Assembly (NCBI RefSeq): GCF_000417875.1
Contig: NW_006920883.1
Span: 61,987 to 125,986, forward strand
Length of the DNA: 64,000 nt
Direction of reading: 5' to 3'
DNA from: Pseudozyma flocculosa PF-1
Taxonomy: Eukaryota; Basidiomycota; Ustilaginomycetes; Ustilaginales; Ustilaginaceae
Positions 21,828 to 33,477 of the stretch are shown piece by piece (the first letter of the stretch is position 1; every line of letters begins with the position of its first letter). Both the position numbers and the translations under genes were made by a program. The notes below the pieces were generated by a model. The model was not told the origin of the DNA, did not search any database, and saw only the letters and a list, made by a program, of their open reading frames with translations.

Positions 21828-23425
21828 ATGGCTCCTCAGCAGAAGGGTTTCTCGTGGTCCAACATCGCCGTCGGCGCGACGATGAACATGATGGAGGTGA
21901 GCAGACGCCGGCGGATCGCGGCGGTAGAGACTGGATCAGTGCGCTGGCGGACCATCGGCGCAGAGCCATTCCCGCTCCGGACTGATCGCGGCGAGGCTCG
22001 GGCTGGCAGTTGCCACCTCGGGCGAGTCTCTGCACCGTTGCAGATGGGGTCGCCTAACGCAATGGAAGGTCGCGATGAGCCGGTGCAGCTCGCCGCTCAG
22101 ACCAGCAAAGCGAGCCAAGCTGACATCGCGCCCCATGCTATGCTGCTTTCCCCCAGGTCACCACCCTCGGTCAGCCCCTCGAGGTCATCAAGACCCAGAT
22201 GGCGTCGAACCGCCAGCAGACGATGGTGCAGGCCCTCAGGACCGTCTGGTCCAGAGGCGGCGTGTACGGCTTCTACCAGGGTCTGATCCCGTGGGCGTGG
22301 ATCGAGGCCTCGACCAAGGGCGCCGTCCTCCTCTTCACTGCTGCCGAGATTGAGAAGGTCGCCAAGAACTCGGGCGTCGGCCCTGGCTTCGCCGGCCTGC
22401 TCGGCGGTATGGGCGGTGGTATCGCGCAGGCGTACGCGACTATGGGTGAGTGCGGCTCGGCCCGGCCGTACTGCAATCTCGACGCCGACCCTCTGATGGA
22501 CTGACACGACTGACGTCGGACACCCCTCTGGTCTGCACGCTCTGCGCCACAGGCTTCTGCACGTGCATGAAGACTGCCGAGATCACCCGCCACAAGCAGG
22601 CCGAGGCGGGCATCAAGCCCCCCTCGACCTGGGCCGTCTTTGCCGACATTTACCGCCGCGAGGGCCTGGCGGGCATCAACAAGGGAGTCAACGCCGTCGC
22701 CGTCCGACAGTGCACAAACTGGGGTAGCCGGTGAGTGGGCGGTAGGACTTCCTTTGGCTCATTCAAGCGTGCACGCTCTGGTTGCTAAGTTTTGTCCTCC
22801 TCCTGCTCCTCTCTTCTTGCCCCTCACCTCGTCCGACCGCCTTCTGCAGGATGGGATTCGCCCGTCTTGCCGAGACTCCGGTCCGTTCGCTCGTCGGAAA
22901 GACGGAGAAGGACAAGCTCAGCGCCCTCGAGAGGGTCGCCTGCTCGTCGATCGGAGGTGCGCTGGCCACCTGGAACCAGCCCATCGAGGTCATCCGCGTC
23001 GAGGTGAGCATCGTAGCCGTCTCCCCGGCCTGCTTGATGCAGCACACCGCTGCCTGGCACTCTTGCTGACGCATCCCCTCTTTCCCTCGAACGTCGCCCA
23101 TCACCGCCGCAGATGCAATCGATGGCCAAGGCCGCGCCCGGATCGAACCGCCCCGAGAAGCTGACGATTGGCAACACGTTCGCATACATCTACAAGGAGA
23201 ACGGCATCAAGGGCCTCTACCGCGGCGTCACGCCACGCATCTTCCTCGGCATCTGGCAGACGGTGAGTGCGGACCTGGACGCGTCGCGTGTGGCGTCCGC
23301 CTCGTCGATGGCATCTCGTGCTGACCTTGGCCCCTGCCCCACCCATCCACGCCTCTGTTCCTGCTCCGCAGATCTGCATGGTCTCGTTTGCTGACTACGT
23401 CCGCGAGTTTATCGGCAACAAGTAG
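21828..23425 (+). CDS. YHM2: Mitochondrial citrate/oxoglutarate carrier, Yhm2 type
   Basis: Six exons: 21828-21896, 22157-22445, 22553-22730, 22850-23003, 23113-23262 and 23372-23425, together 297 aa. It has the three-repeat mitochondrial carrier fold. Repeat 1 carries [10 protein letters not shown] and repeat 3 carries [12 protein letters not shown], both matching the PX[DE]XX[KR] signature. Repeat 2 has the unusual [16 protein letters not shown] in place of that signature, a hallmark of Yhm2 proteins. [38 protein letters not shown] and GLYRGVTPR are further Yhm2-specific blocks. In yeast, Yhm2 sits in the inner mitochondrial membrane and exchanges citrate for 2-oxoglutarate, which supports cytosolic NADPH supply. 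All five introns are GTGAGY-AG; the first (260 nt) is long for this window. The start ATG follows a pyrimidine-rich leader. I am confident of the family and fairly confident of the orthology. Confidence 0.96.
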
Positions 23426-25438
23426 GCGCAGGGCCGGCCGGCTGGCTCTGGAGGTTGCGATTCTGGACACGGGAAGGGCGACGGAGGGGCGGAACGGGCT
23501 CCTTCGATAGAAGGGACTGCATCCGAATCGAGCGTCGGTGCCCGCCATTCCGCAGGCGGAGTAGCTCGTCGTAGCGGCGTCGTCCCAAGGGTGCCCGGGT
23601 GCCGCGCGAAGAGAAAAAATACCAATACACGAGCCCGATCGATGGTTTTGAGTGTGGGTCGTGCTGCGCGCCACTACTCCTTCCTTCCCCGATGCCGCTG
23701 CAGAGGATGAGGTTTAGGTTGTCAGAATGGGACGTCTGCCGCGCGCGACCGGGTGTGCAGGCTGACGGCCGGAGACGGCAGGCCAGGGGCGGGCCCAGAC
23801 GCTGACGATCGGCTGCGAAGCGGAGCATAGGGGCCAGATCGCGCTGGGCTGGACGGTCCGTCCCGTCCAGGGGCGGCGAGGTTCGGAAGGCAAGTGGTCG
23901 ATGAGCGACGAGACGGCGTCCAAGTCAGGCCCACCTCTGATCAGAGAAGGGCCTTCTACGGAGCAGAGCATGAGATGCCGCTACGCATGCTGCCCTTTCC
24001 GATCGGCCTCAAGGGGTGCAGGAGCTGGGGGCGAGGGCGGGTCACCACGGATCGTGCGGCTTTCCGAGCTTTGTTGGCCCTTCCCGACGCGCTCGGGCAG
24101 GCCAAGACGACGAGGCGAGAAGAAGCGAGGGACCGTGGGAAGGCTTCGACCCGGGCTTGGCTTGCTGTAGCTTCTCGTGGCATCGCGGCCCAGCCTTTGT
24201 AGCTGCCGAATATGTGGGCGAGCTTCGGATGGGCATGCCGATGAGACGGACGGCCCAAGCCAGCCGGCTCAGCCAACCTTAGCTACCTGTCTGCTTGCCA
24301 ACGACACCGTTCCCTGTCGGAGCGGGCCGAGCTTACATAGCTCGCAGCACCCAGCAGCAGTCCGGCGGGGCGGGTTACCCCAGCTCGCCATCGCGGCCGT
24401 GCATGCAGTAGAAGTGGGCGGACCGGCCGCCCCTGACCGGCACGGATGGGGAAGGAGACGGGAGGGCTCGGAAGTTTGTTTGCCGTTTGGCGAGCGGATG
24501 TCGCGACGAACTTCCGCTGCGCTGGTGCCTGCTTTCCCTTTATCTCTTCGGTGGTCCGCCGTTCATATCCACCTGCTTGCTGCCCGGCTTGATTACTCGC
24601 CAGGACCCCCTCTGACCAACACAGCCTCACCGAGAACTACCAACAAAGGCTTCTCGCATGTCCGCCAGCGTTTCCACACTCACATCCAGGTACATTGCCG
24701 GTCTTTCCCGCACAGTCATGTCCGCCATGACATGACGGAACGGTTCGAGCGCATCGTGGATATGGATATACATATCATGTACGGCACCTCAATGGCGCGG
24801 CCGATACCGATCAAGCCAAACAAGCTAAGGTGCGGCGCGGGGCCAAGATAGAAGCAAGCAAGGATTAGCGCAGGACGTCCGCAATCGAGTCGAGGCACCC
24901 CACCCCACCAGCCTAGGCCGGGCGCGGCGCGGCGCGACTACCTGCTAATCATGAATGGCGCCACCACCATTCCTTCCGAACCCCCCGCAATTCGACGGAA
25001 GTGCGGGCCGCGCGGGCACGGTAAGAGGCCGCGCTAGCCCAATAATCTAACCTTCCTTTGGCCATGCAAGGCTGAGACGGCGGCGGCGGAGGCACTCAAT
25101 CACGAATATATGCCTGCGACCAACGTGCTGCGCTGCCTCGCCAGCTGGGCCGCGCCATTGGATGACCGACTAGCTCGACCAGCACAGCTCTTGCTGCATG
25201 GCGCACCCACGACTACCACTCTGGGTCAGCACAGCAACTGCGGGCCAGCTAGTCCGGAGCGGAATCGTGTATAATACGGCGGTTTGGGACCAGCCGACGA
25301 GCCCGACTCGCTCCCCGCCTCACATCGCCTCCCCCTCTCTCTCGCCGTCATACCGTCTTCCCATCGTCAAAGTCGCTCTCGCTCCGTCTACGACGCTTCG
25401 CCCGACTGCACCGGGGCCTCCCGGCTCTCGGTTCACAG
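23426..25438. other. 2.0 kb intergenic stretch
   Basis: It runs from the YHM2 stop to the next start on the same strand. No supportable gene is visible. The last 130 bp are pyrimidine-rich and look like the leader of the downstream gene. Confidence 0.5.
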
Positions 25439-27979
25439 ATGTCCTCTACCACCGCCTGCAGCGTCGACACACGAGTCGCAGCAGGCACCGAACCCGGCAT
25501 GTCGTCTACCGCACCCTTCAGCATACCGCCGCGCGTCGCCATCGCCGACCACCAGGCTGGCGAGGCAAGGCAGGGATCAGAGATGGCAGGACCCGCCCAG
25601 GTAGGAAGGCAAGTCGACAACCTGGAGCGAGCCTTTGCCACCGACTTTGCCAGCCCCTGGCCGGCCACTGTCCGCCCTCTGCCCCTGCAGTCGGTCCCTG
25701 AAGCGGAGCAAATCGACGACGGAGAAGAGACGCCGCATTGGTGAGTCCCGGGCAGCCGATGGTGCCCCCATCATCCCCTGCTGGAGGGGAGAGGACAGGG
25801 CCAGCGGGAAGAAAGGTGCTCAACATCGGACCCGACTGACGTGACTTGACTGCCGCCATCTCTCGCCCGCGGTGCGTGCAGCACCTTTGATCCGCTCGAC
25901 CGCTTTCCGCGCCGTCCATCGCTCCAGCCTTCGTCGGCCCACGGCGAGCACCTCGTCCGCACCAGGACCGAAAGCGTCTACTCGCACTTTGAGATCGGCA
26001 TCCTCTCCGCCTTTCCCTCGCCGCCGCTGTCGCCGCCCCCGTCGATCGCGCCGGGCCCCCACAGCTGCACATCGCACGACAGCCCGCTGCTGCCCCTGCT
26101 CTCGACCCGGGAGGATGACGCGCCGTCCGCCACACTGCACGACACCCTCGACGGGCGCGAGGATGGCGATGCGAGGGCGAGTCTGGACCTCGGCTGGCCC
26201 TCGAGCTTCTTCTGCGCCGGGTCGAGCCGCAGATCGTCGTTCTACCCGGCCGACGAGCACGAGAGCACCGCTAGATCGGTGCAAGTCGTGCGCCGCACGC
26301 CCTCGACGCCCGCAGCAGCGTTCATCAACGCCGTCTATTCGATGCAATTGGCCCATGCCGGCCTGTTGACGTGGCTCCGAAGCCAGGATGTCACCGGGAC
26401 GCGCGACACCGCGACCTCCAGTTCTGCGGCTGCCGCGCAAGATGACGCTCCGGCCACGTCCGGCGAAGCTGCGAGCGGCATTGATCTTACTCCGCGTGCA
26501 AAGTCTCGCATCCTGAGGCAGACGGCATCTCCGGCGCCCTCCTACCACCTTCCGGCTCCGCCTCCGCTGCCGGACCCGTCTGTCCTCTTCTCGCTGAGCA
26601 TCCCGACGTCGTCCGAAGAGACCCTCGGCGCCGGCGCGGGAAGCCCACTTGATGCGGCCTACTCGCCGGCGCCGTCCGACTCGACCTTCTGGTCCTCGAC
26701 GTCGCATCGTAGCTCGATCGATTCGAGCGCTGCTGCCGCTTCCAAGGGCGAGGCGGCCACGCTCCTCGGCGATGCGCCCGGCAGCTCTGCCACGTCCACC
26801 TCAACCTCGAGCGGCTGCGGCGAGCCGACGAGCGATGCGACGCACGCGGAACGTGAGACGCTGCTTCAGTGTCTCCAAGCGGCGGTAGGCAAGGGGATGG
26901 AGGCCGTGGTGCTCCTGCGTGCCTTTGACGCGAGGCAGCCGACCCCGGCGGCCGTGACGAGGCAGCGCCAGGGTACACCGCAGCCCCCGTCTTTGCCACT
27001 GCTGGCCTCTCCACCGGTTCCCCCACGCCGTCTCGACTCGCTGCCCCCCGCTCGCGGGAGCGGAGGCGTTGCAGGCAGCGAAGGGGAGGATGAAGGCAGC
27101 CGCACCTCGCTCGACGTCGACGCGCCCGCCGCCTGCTCGACGATCAGCTTCCCGGCGCCGCGCCCTTCCACACCGGCCGCCGCCGCCGCAGCCGTCGACA
27201 CGACCCCCGTCTCCAGTCCCACTGAGGAGCACCTCAACTCGAAGACGACGACGACGACGACGACGACGAATCAACCGGCATGTCTCTCGTTCTCCCCGCC
27301 GCCACCATCACCGCGCCAGCCGCAGCAGCAGCAGGGTGGGCTTGAGCTGGGGCTGGGGCTGGGGCTGGNNNNNNNNNNNNNNNNNNNNNNNNNNNNNNNN
27401 NNNNNNNNNNNNNNNNNNNNNNNNNNNNNNNNNNNNNNNNNNNNNNNNNNNNNNNNNNNNNNNNNNNNNNNNNNNNNNNNNNNNNNNNNNNNNNNNNNNN
27501 NNNNNNNNNNNNNNNNNNNNNNNNNNNNNNNNNNNNNNNNNNNNNNNNNNNNNNNNNNNNNNNNNNNNNNNNNNNNNNNNNNNCTGGGGCTGGGTGGGGG
27601 GCATGCGCCGCGCAAACGCAAGACGAGGAGGCCCAACACGCCGCACCCGCTCGCGCGCACGCTTCCCTTGGGCGGCGCCACGTCTCTGCTCTCGCTCGGC
27701 GCCATGTCGTCCGCCACACCCGTCTTTGCGGCCACGGCTATCGGTTCGACCTCCCACTGCGGCAACGGCAGCAACAGCAGCGGTAGCGGTAGCGGCAACC
27801 ATGGTCGTATCACGGCGGCGCCGTTGCCAACGCCGGCGACGATGAGGACGCGCGAGTGTAGCGCCCCCTCGTCGGCGTCGGTGTCGACGGCGTCTAAGCC
27901 CCGCGAGTCAAAGGAGAGGCTGAGGGTTTCGTCGTTGACGGATTTCCTCAAACGCGCCGTGTCGCGTCCGTTTGCTTGA
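25439..27979 (+). CDS. Ser/Pro-rich protein of unknown function, with assembly gap inside a coding repeat
   Basis: Two exons, 25439-25740 and 25882-27979, joined by a phase-2 GTGAGT-CAG intron. The frame is 800 codons including the N run. I recognise no domain. The N-terminal third has short ordered-looking pieces (HCTFDPLDRFPRRPSLQP, SVYSHFEIGILSAFPSPP, AAFINAVYSMQLAHAGLLTWLRS), the last possibly an amphipathic helix. The middle is Ser/Thr/Pro-rich. A Leu-Gly repeat encoded by GGGGCT hexamers runs into the gap at 27369-27583 and continues after it. The C-terminus SSLTDFLKRAVSRPFA may be a short conserved helix. The frame before and after the gap agrees when the N count is taken at face value. 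There is no signal peptide or membrane segment. The gene is convergent with TRAPPC11, 368 bp away. Confidence 0.72.
27340..27596 (+). repeat. GGGGCT hexamer minisatellite containing the 215-base assembly gap
   Basis: GGGGCT copies flank a run of 215 Ns (27369-27583) on both sides. The repeat is in frame and encodes Leu-Gly dipeptides. The gap most likely reflects a tandem array that could not be assembled, so the true copy number is unknown. Confidence 0.85.
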
Positions 27980-28347
27980 TGCGTAGAGGCCTCATCCCAC
28001 CGCACGCACACACCATCCCGACCCGACCCGACTCGACCGGATCGGATCGGATCGGATCCAAGGCCACGCTCGCTCGCTCGCCGTACCACACCAGACCCGT
28101 CGTGTCTCATCTCGCTCCTTGTCTCCAGAACGCCCTCGCCCACAGTCGAGGATGTCATTCACACCCATTTAGCACCGAGGCAAATCTAGCCATTCCCCCT
28201 GCCCTCACTCCCATTCTCGATTGATGGAGGGACGGTATCCATCCTCTGACCCCATCGTTGCGGACACCACCCTCTTTTACCACCTCGTCCTGCCCTGCCG
28301 TCGTCACCCGCCTAAATGGGCAACCAAAACTACGCGGGCAACCAAAA
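27980..28347. other. Convergent 3' intergenic region
   Basis: The 368 bp between facing genes includes a short GGATC pentamer run near 28038-28058. An 18-bp direct repeat overlaps the TRAPPC11 stop codon at its right edge. I see no gene here. Confidence 0.5.
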
Positions 28348-28353
28348 CTACGC
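28318..28353. repeat. 18-bp tandem duplication over the TRAPPC11 stop codon
   Basis: Two near-identical 18-bp units built on CAACCAAAACTACGC lie head to tail. Each holds the reverse complement of the stop codon TAG in the same frame, so the 3' end of the gene has a duplicated stop context. Confidence 0.8.
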
Positions 28354-31300
28354 AGGCAACACATCGACGTACAACCCGCTTGGCGCATCGAGCGAGAGCG
28401 ACTGCCACACCACCCTCTCCTCGTCCTCGTCCTCGTCCCCAGCCGGCCCGTTTGCGCCCGTCCGCGCGCCCCGCCCGGATGCGGATCGGAGGAGGACAGA
28501 GATGGGGGGCAGCGAGACGCGTCCCAGCGTGAGGGGGACGAAGCGCCACGCCTCGACGCGCCGCGAAGACGAGGCGAGGAGGTGCGGGATGCAGAGCCGC
28601 CGTGGTCCCGCAAAGACAAACGACGGGCTCGAGTCGATCTGCACCACAACCGACGCACTCCCCACCCCCCTCCCCTCGTGCTTCCGATCTTGATTCTGGT
28701 TTTGGTTCTTGCCCGTCGTCCTACCGCCGTCGCCCGTGTTGGTGAGGACGAGTGAAAAGTCAAAGGCGACACCGAGACACGCCGTCTTGTCGAACTGCGT
28801 CGTCACTTTGATGCCCCCCCATGATGACGATGGTGCGGCTGTGGGTGGAACCAAGAGGGAGGAGGGCAACTTGCATACCGTCCTGTTTGTCTTTGCCTCG
28901 TCATCTTGCTGATCCCCGTCCAAAGTGCGGTGGCGCGACCAGCAAACCACAACCTGGCCCCCCTCCTCCCCAACCCGCACCCCCTCGTCGCTATCGTCAT
29001 CGTCGTCGCCATCGCGGGTGCTGGGAACAAGGAAAGCGTGGTACACCCCAAACGCGTCGCCCCGCTCCCAGCGTCCCAGGACATCCTGGAGCTGCACGTC
29101 TGTATGCGCGTCCGACTCGGCCGCCGAGTCTTGTGCCATCGTGATGGCCCCGCGGCGCGAGGACGGGAGCTGCACGTCGATCGAGCGTACCTCGATCGGG
29201 CTTGGGCCCCGCATCTCGAACGTCGTCTCCACGTCGACCCTTCTTTGTCGTCGTCGTCGTCGAGGTGGGGTACGTCGTATGGTGCCTCCTTGCCCGTCCT
29301 CGTCGGTGAAGGCGTCGTCGTCGCTGTTGTCAGCATCGCCATCAGAAAGGTCGAGAAGCGCCTTGGCCTCCCCACCGCCCGGCTCGTCGGCCGTCCAGAT
29401 CGGCCTGAACGAAACACGGAAAGCGGGAACGACGTCGATGCGGATCGAGAGCGTCGTCTCGCTCGCCCCACGTGTCTCTTCCTCTTCCTCGTTGTCGTCG
29501 TCGTTGTGGCCGTCGCCGCCGCCGCCGCCGTCGGCCGCGGACCGAGCGGGCCAGGATCTTACGACGACATCGACGATCCGTACGCCCTCCCTCCTTGCGG
29601 CGCGCAGCCAAAAGGGGACCTCGACAGTCTGTCCTGGCGCCACGGTGCCGCAGTCGTGGTCGCGCACCTGTGCGCTGGGCGGTGCGTCGCCGCCGCACTG
29701 CAGCGTATCGTCCATGCCCTCGTAGGCCGCCTGCAACCCGAGGTCGGCGGCGCATCGGAGCGGCACCGACTCTCGGTTCGTCAGCTTGAGCACAATGGGG
29801 AAGCGCTCGTCGAGGTAGGCCGTGTCCAGGTGCGACGCCGACGGCTCCAACCGGTAACTCCGCGGCCGCACGCGGGCAGAGTGCCACGACTCGCGCTGCG
29901 AGATCGACAGGTATCGGTGCTTGCCCGCCTTGGTGCGCACCAGCCACCGCGGATCGTGGATCTGCCCGGGCCGTGTCGCGGTGGGCGCCGAGGCCGGCCA
30001 TGAGAGGTCAAAGACAAACTCTATCGCCGCGGCTTCGCCCGCAGTGCGAAGCACGACGCGCTCGAGCTCCAGAGTGCCGGTCACGTCCGAGACGAGACTT
30101 CCCTGAATCACCTTGGTGCTGCCCGCCGCCCATGATAGGCCGCAGCGCAGCTTCGCAAATTGCTCTTCGTCGCCGGCGGCGAGCGAGGCGCCGTTGATCG
30201 GTCCAACATCGACGATCTCGGTGCCGCTCGAGGCTGCATCGCTCGCATGGATGACGAGGGGTTCCTCGAAGCCCGAGATCCTGACTTCGAGCGACGCAAA
30301 TGCGATGCTTGAGATCCTGCTGCCCTTGGGGGCCGTCAGGCGCAGCTGGAACGCAGCTGGCGCACCGACCTCGACCGACTCGTCGAGGAAGACCGGTTCG
30401 ACGACGACGAGGCCCTTGGTGCCGTCGCTCTCGATGCGCACGGGACTCTTCCCCTCCGGCAGCGCCGCATCGCCCTCGAGGATGGCAACCAATCGTGCCT
30501 CGGCGGCGGCGCGGTCGCGTTCGGGGATGTCGAGCCGCATCTGGAGCAGGTCCGAGAGGAGGCATATGGAGCTCTCGATGTCGCCGATGTGCACGGCGCA
30601 CCCCGCGGCGAGCTGCGTGAGCCAGGCTTGGATGGCGTGGCAGCCCTCGATGCGGAAGCTGCGCAGGATCCGTTCGAGGAAGCGCAGCGCCATCTCGTGC
30701 TTGCCGCCCTCGAGGTAGACGAGCGCGATCTTGGACGCCACCATGAGCGACAGCCGCGCCATCTTGGTTCGCTTGAAGCAATCGTACGCCCGCGTCAGTT
30801 GCTGAGCAGAGGTGAGGAGGCATGCGCGCAAAGGGATGGTGGAGACCGGCTGATCAGCTGCTGTCGCTCACGATCCGGGGCTCGGCAGAGGCTTGCCGCA
30901 CGTACCTCTGTAATCTGCGCCGTGTAGTCGACCTTTTGCTCGTGCGACAGGGAAGGGTGCTTGTTCACATCTTCCTCCGAAAGCTGCTCGGCGGCCACGA
31001 GCTTGTGGAAACGATCTCTCCGCTCGAGCGTGCACAGTGCGGCGAGGTAGTAGAAAGTGCCTGGCCCCTGGATGAGCGCGGCCGGCGAGACGCCCAGCGC
31101 AGCCGCCTCGGCTGTCGGCGTCATCATGCCGTGAGGCGCCGGCATGCCCGCCTGGAGCATGGACAGGACGTCGGGGTGCAGCAGCTTCGAAGGCAGCGGC
31201 GGGGCGTGCGTCGGCAGCGAAAAGGGCGGCACCGGCGACGAGCTCGGGCTCCGCGTGGCGGCGTCCATCAGGTCGGCGAACATTCGGTATCTGTGCGGGA

Positions 31301-32956
31301 TTTGCACCAGAGCCAATGACGTCGTCAGTCACTGCTAGCTCCAGCCGGCCACGATGATCTGGGCTCCGACGGCGTAACTCACTGTTTGCAGAGCCAGCTC
31401 CAGTATTCGAACGTCATGCTCCCGATCCCCCACCCCGTACTCAGTTCAGTGAACCGGTGGAGGTGCCGGTGCAGCTGCCTAACGGCGGCGGCGCCATCGT
31501 CCCGGTAGAGGTGGAGCTTGGCGATCTTGATGCTGAGGGTGTCTGCGAGGACCTTTGCCTCGGCCCAGCGCTTGGTGCGCGGCGGGAGCATCATGGTGCT
31601 GCCGAGGCAAGGCCCCGAGAGGACGTCGTACGCCTCCTGGTACCGCTGCAGCGCCTCGTCGTTGTCGCCCTGCAGCTCGGCAAACGTGGCCAGCTTGTAC
31701 TCTGCCCGCACGATCCAGCCTTCTCTCGAGAGCGGGACGAGGTCGACCGGCTTGGGCGCCAGCGCGGCGGCAGCAGACAGGATGGGCTGGATGACCGAGG
31801 GCGGCGGCGGGTAGCGAGCGCGCTTGCGGCGGACCCTGCGGGCGTGTTCGCGGTAGAAGTCGACGGCCGAGTCGTGGAGCGCCCGGTGGAGGCTGGTGAC
31901 AAACTCGTTGAGCTCCTGCTTGGACACGGGCGTCAGGACAAAGAGGCTCGCCTTGGAGTCGAGGCCCGAGGTGCGCCGCACGTAGCTGAGGCGGCCCTCG
32001 AGCAGCGGGTCCTCGAGCATTCCGCGGCTGGTGAGGAGCACGACGGTCATCTTGATGCCGCGCTCGGTGAGGGAGCGCTTACGCTGCTCAATCTGGCGGA
32101 TGAGCTCCTCGTCGTGCCTGCGCAGGAAGGCGCCCGTCTCGGCCGTCTGCTCGGCTCGCGGGCCCCCTGGCTTCTCTGCGAGGCAGAAGAACGACACAAA
32201 GACGGCAGGGATCATCTCGCGGTGCTTGCGCGCCCAGATGGGGGCGATCAGGCCGTCGGGAAAGAGCGGGCCGGCGGGGTGGAGGGGCGAGAGCGGGCTG
32301 CGGGGCGCCATGGAAGCCAGGGAGGATGCGGCGTCGTTGGTGGGCGGGAGCTGTTTGCTGGAGCTACCTGGACTCTTTGCGCTCGTCTCGGGCGAGGCCG
32401 AGGCGGACGCCGTGCCGCTGTTTGAGGCGGGCGATGGGGGCGCTGCCGGGTTGGCCGTCCTCGGGCTGAGCCTGGTCTTTGCAGGGGGCAGGCGGATGTT
32501 TTGCTGTACGAGGACCGAGTGGAAGACGGTGGACTGGGCTCGAGCCGGATCCCAGACCAGATTGGAGCCGCGGGCATTGAAGATTTCAGCCAGGCTCTGG
32601 CAGAGGTCCGGGTAGGCATGGGCTGGATGCCCTCCATCCTTGCTGCTGCGTGGGTCGGCGGCGTCTTCTGTGCGGGCAGCTGCAGGATCCGCAATCGGTG
32701 CTGCTGAGGCCGTGGTGGCGGCTTCTGTGCCGTTGTCGTCTGGCCTGGTGGGCGGCGGTGTTGTCGCATCAGAGGGTGGGGTTGTCTGTGTCGCTGGTGG
32801 TGGTGGTTGTGCTGGTGCGGATGCGGCTGGTTGCTGTGCGCCTGCTGATGGAACCTGGGAAGGGGTGGAAGTCGATGCGGCGGGTATGGGGAGCAGGCCG
32901 GCCACGAGCATGCAAGGATAGTGGTGGCATAGCAGCTCTGGCGGGTAGGCGTTCAT
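28348..32956 (-). CDS. TRAPPC11: TRAPPC11 / foie-gras (Gryzun) subunit of the TRAPP III tethering complex
   Basis: Three exons, 32956-31383, 31290-30906 and 30801-28348, encode 1470 aa. The N-terminus MNAYPPELLCHHYPCMLVAG matches the family start. A Pro/Ala-rich insert follows, then FFCLAEKPGG, ASLFVLTPVSKQELNEFV and HARRVRRKRARYPPPP, typical of the region leading into the foie-gras domain. The helical foie-gras part (about 400-740) includes VRAEYKLATFAELQGDNDEA, FYYLAALCTLERRDRF and ALRFLERILRSFRIEG. The C-terminal half is beta-rich, as expected for the Gryzun region. TRAPPC11 helps tether vesicles in ER-Golgi traffic and autophagy. S. cerevisiae lacks it, while many other fungi keep it. The Gryzun half carries acidic low-complexity inserts. 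Splice phases 2 and 0 fit; the second intron uses GTACGT. The start is fixed by the conserved first residues. Confidence 0.93.
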
Positions 32957-33477
32957 CGTGGGCCACTGACGGCGCGACGAGGTCGAGTGGACGCGCTGGG
33001 CGAGGGCCGACCGCGTGGGCGGGTGTGGCCGTTTGGGGTGGATGGACGCAGTGCCACCAGACGCCTGCTTCCGTCAGAGTCGAGTGATGAGCGCAGTAGG
33101 AGAAGAGTGAGGGCGAGGTGGTGGTGGTGGACCAGTAGGAAAGGGTTCCAACCTCGATGGATGTCGCCGAGCCGCCTGGCCGCTGTTTAGCTGCTGCGCC
33201 GCGCTGCGCCGCGCTGTGCTGAATGGCCTTGAGGCAGCCAAGGCGAGGCGTGGCTCGTGCGCAGCGCCGTTCCTCAGCCTCAGCAACCAACCAACCCGCC
33301 ATTGGGCCCCGCTCGGCTCACACAACCCTCACGACGCTCCTATCTGGTCCGCGCACTTCGGTGATCCCTCATTCGGTACAGCACACACAGCTAGCACTAC
33401 CAACGGTCCTCGGACCAGACAGCCTCGGCAGCCATCTCCGCATTGCCAAAGACAGGGCCCGACGCCGCAGCACACGC
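32957..33477. promoter_or_regulatory. TRAPPC11 upstream region
   Basis: The 521 bp between the TRAPPC11 start and the stop of the PRCC-like gene, both on the minus strand, must contain the TRAPPC11 promoter. I see no clear core motif. Confidence 0.45.

Noticed and set aside
27369..27583. Run of Ns as a possible mobile element insertion
   Set aside because: Both flanks are the same GGGGCT repeat in the same frame, so a collapsed tandem array is the simpler reading.
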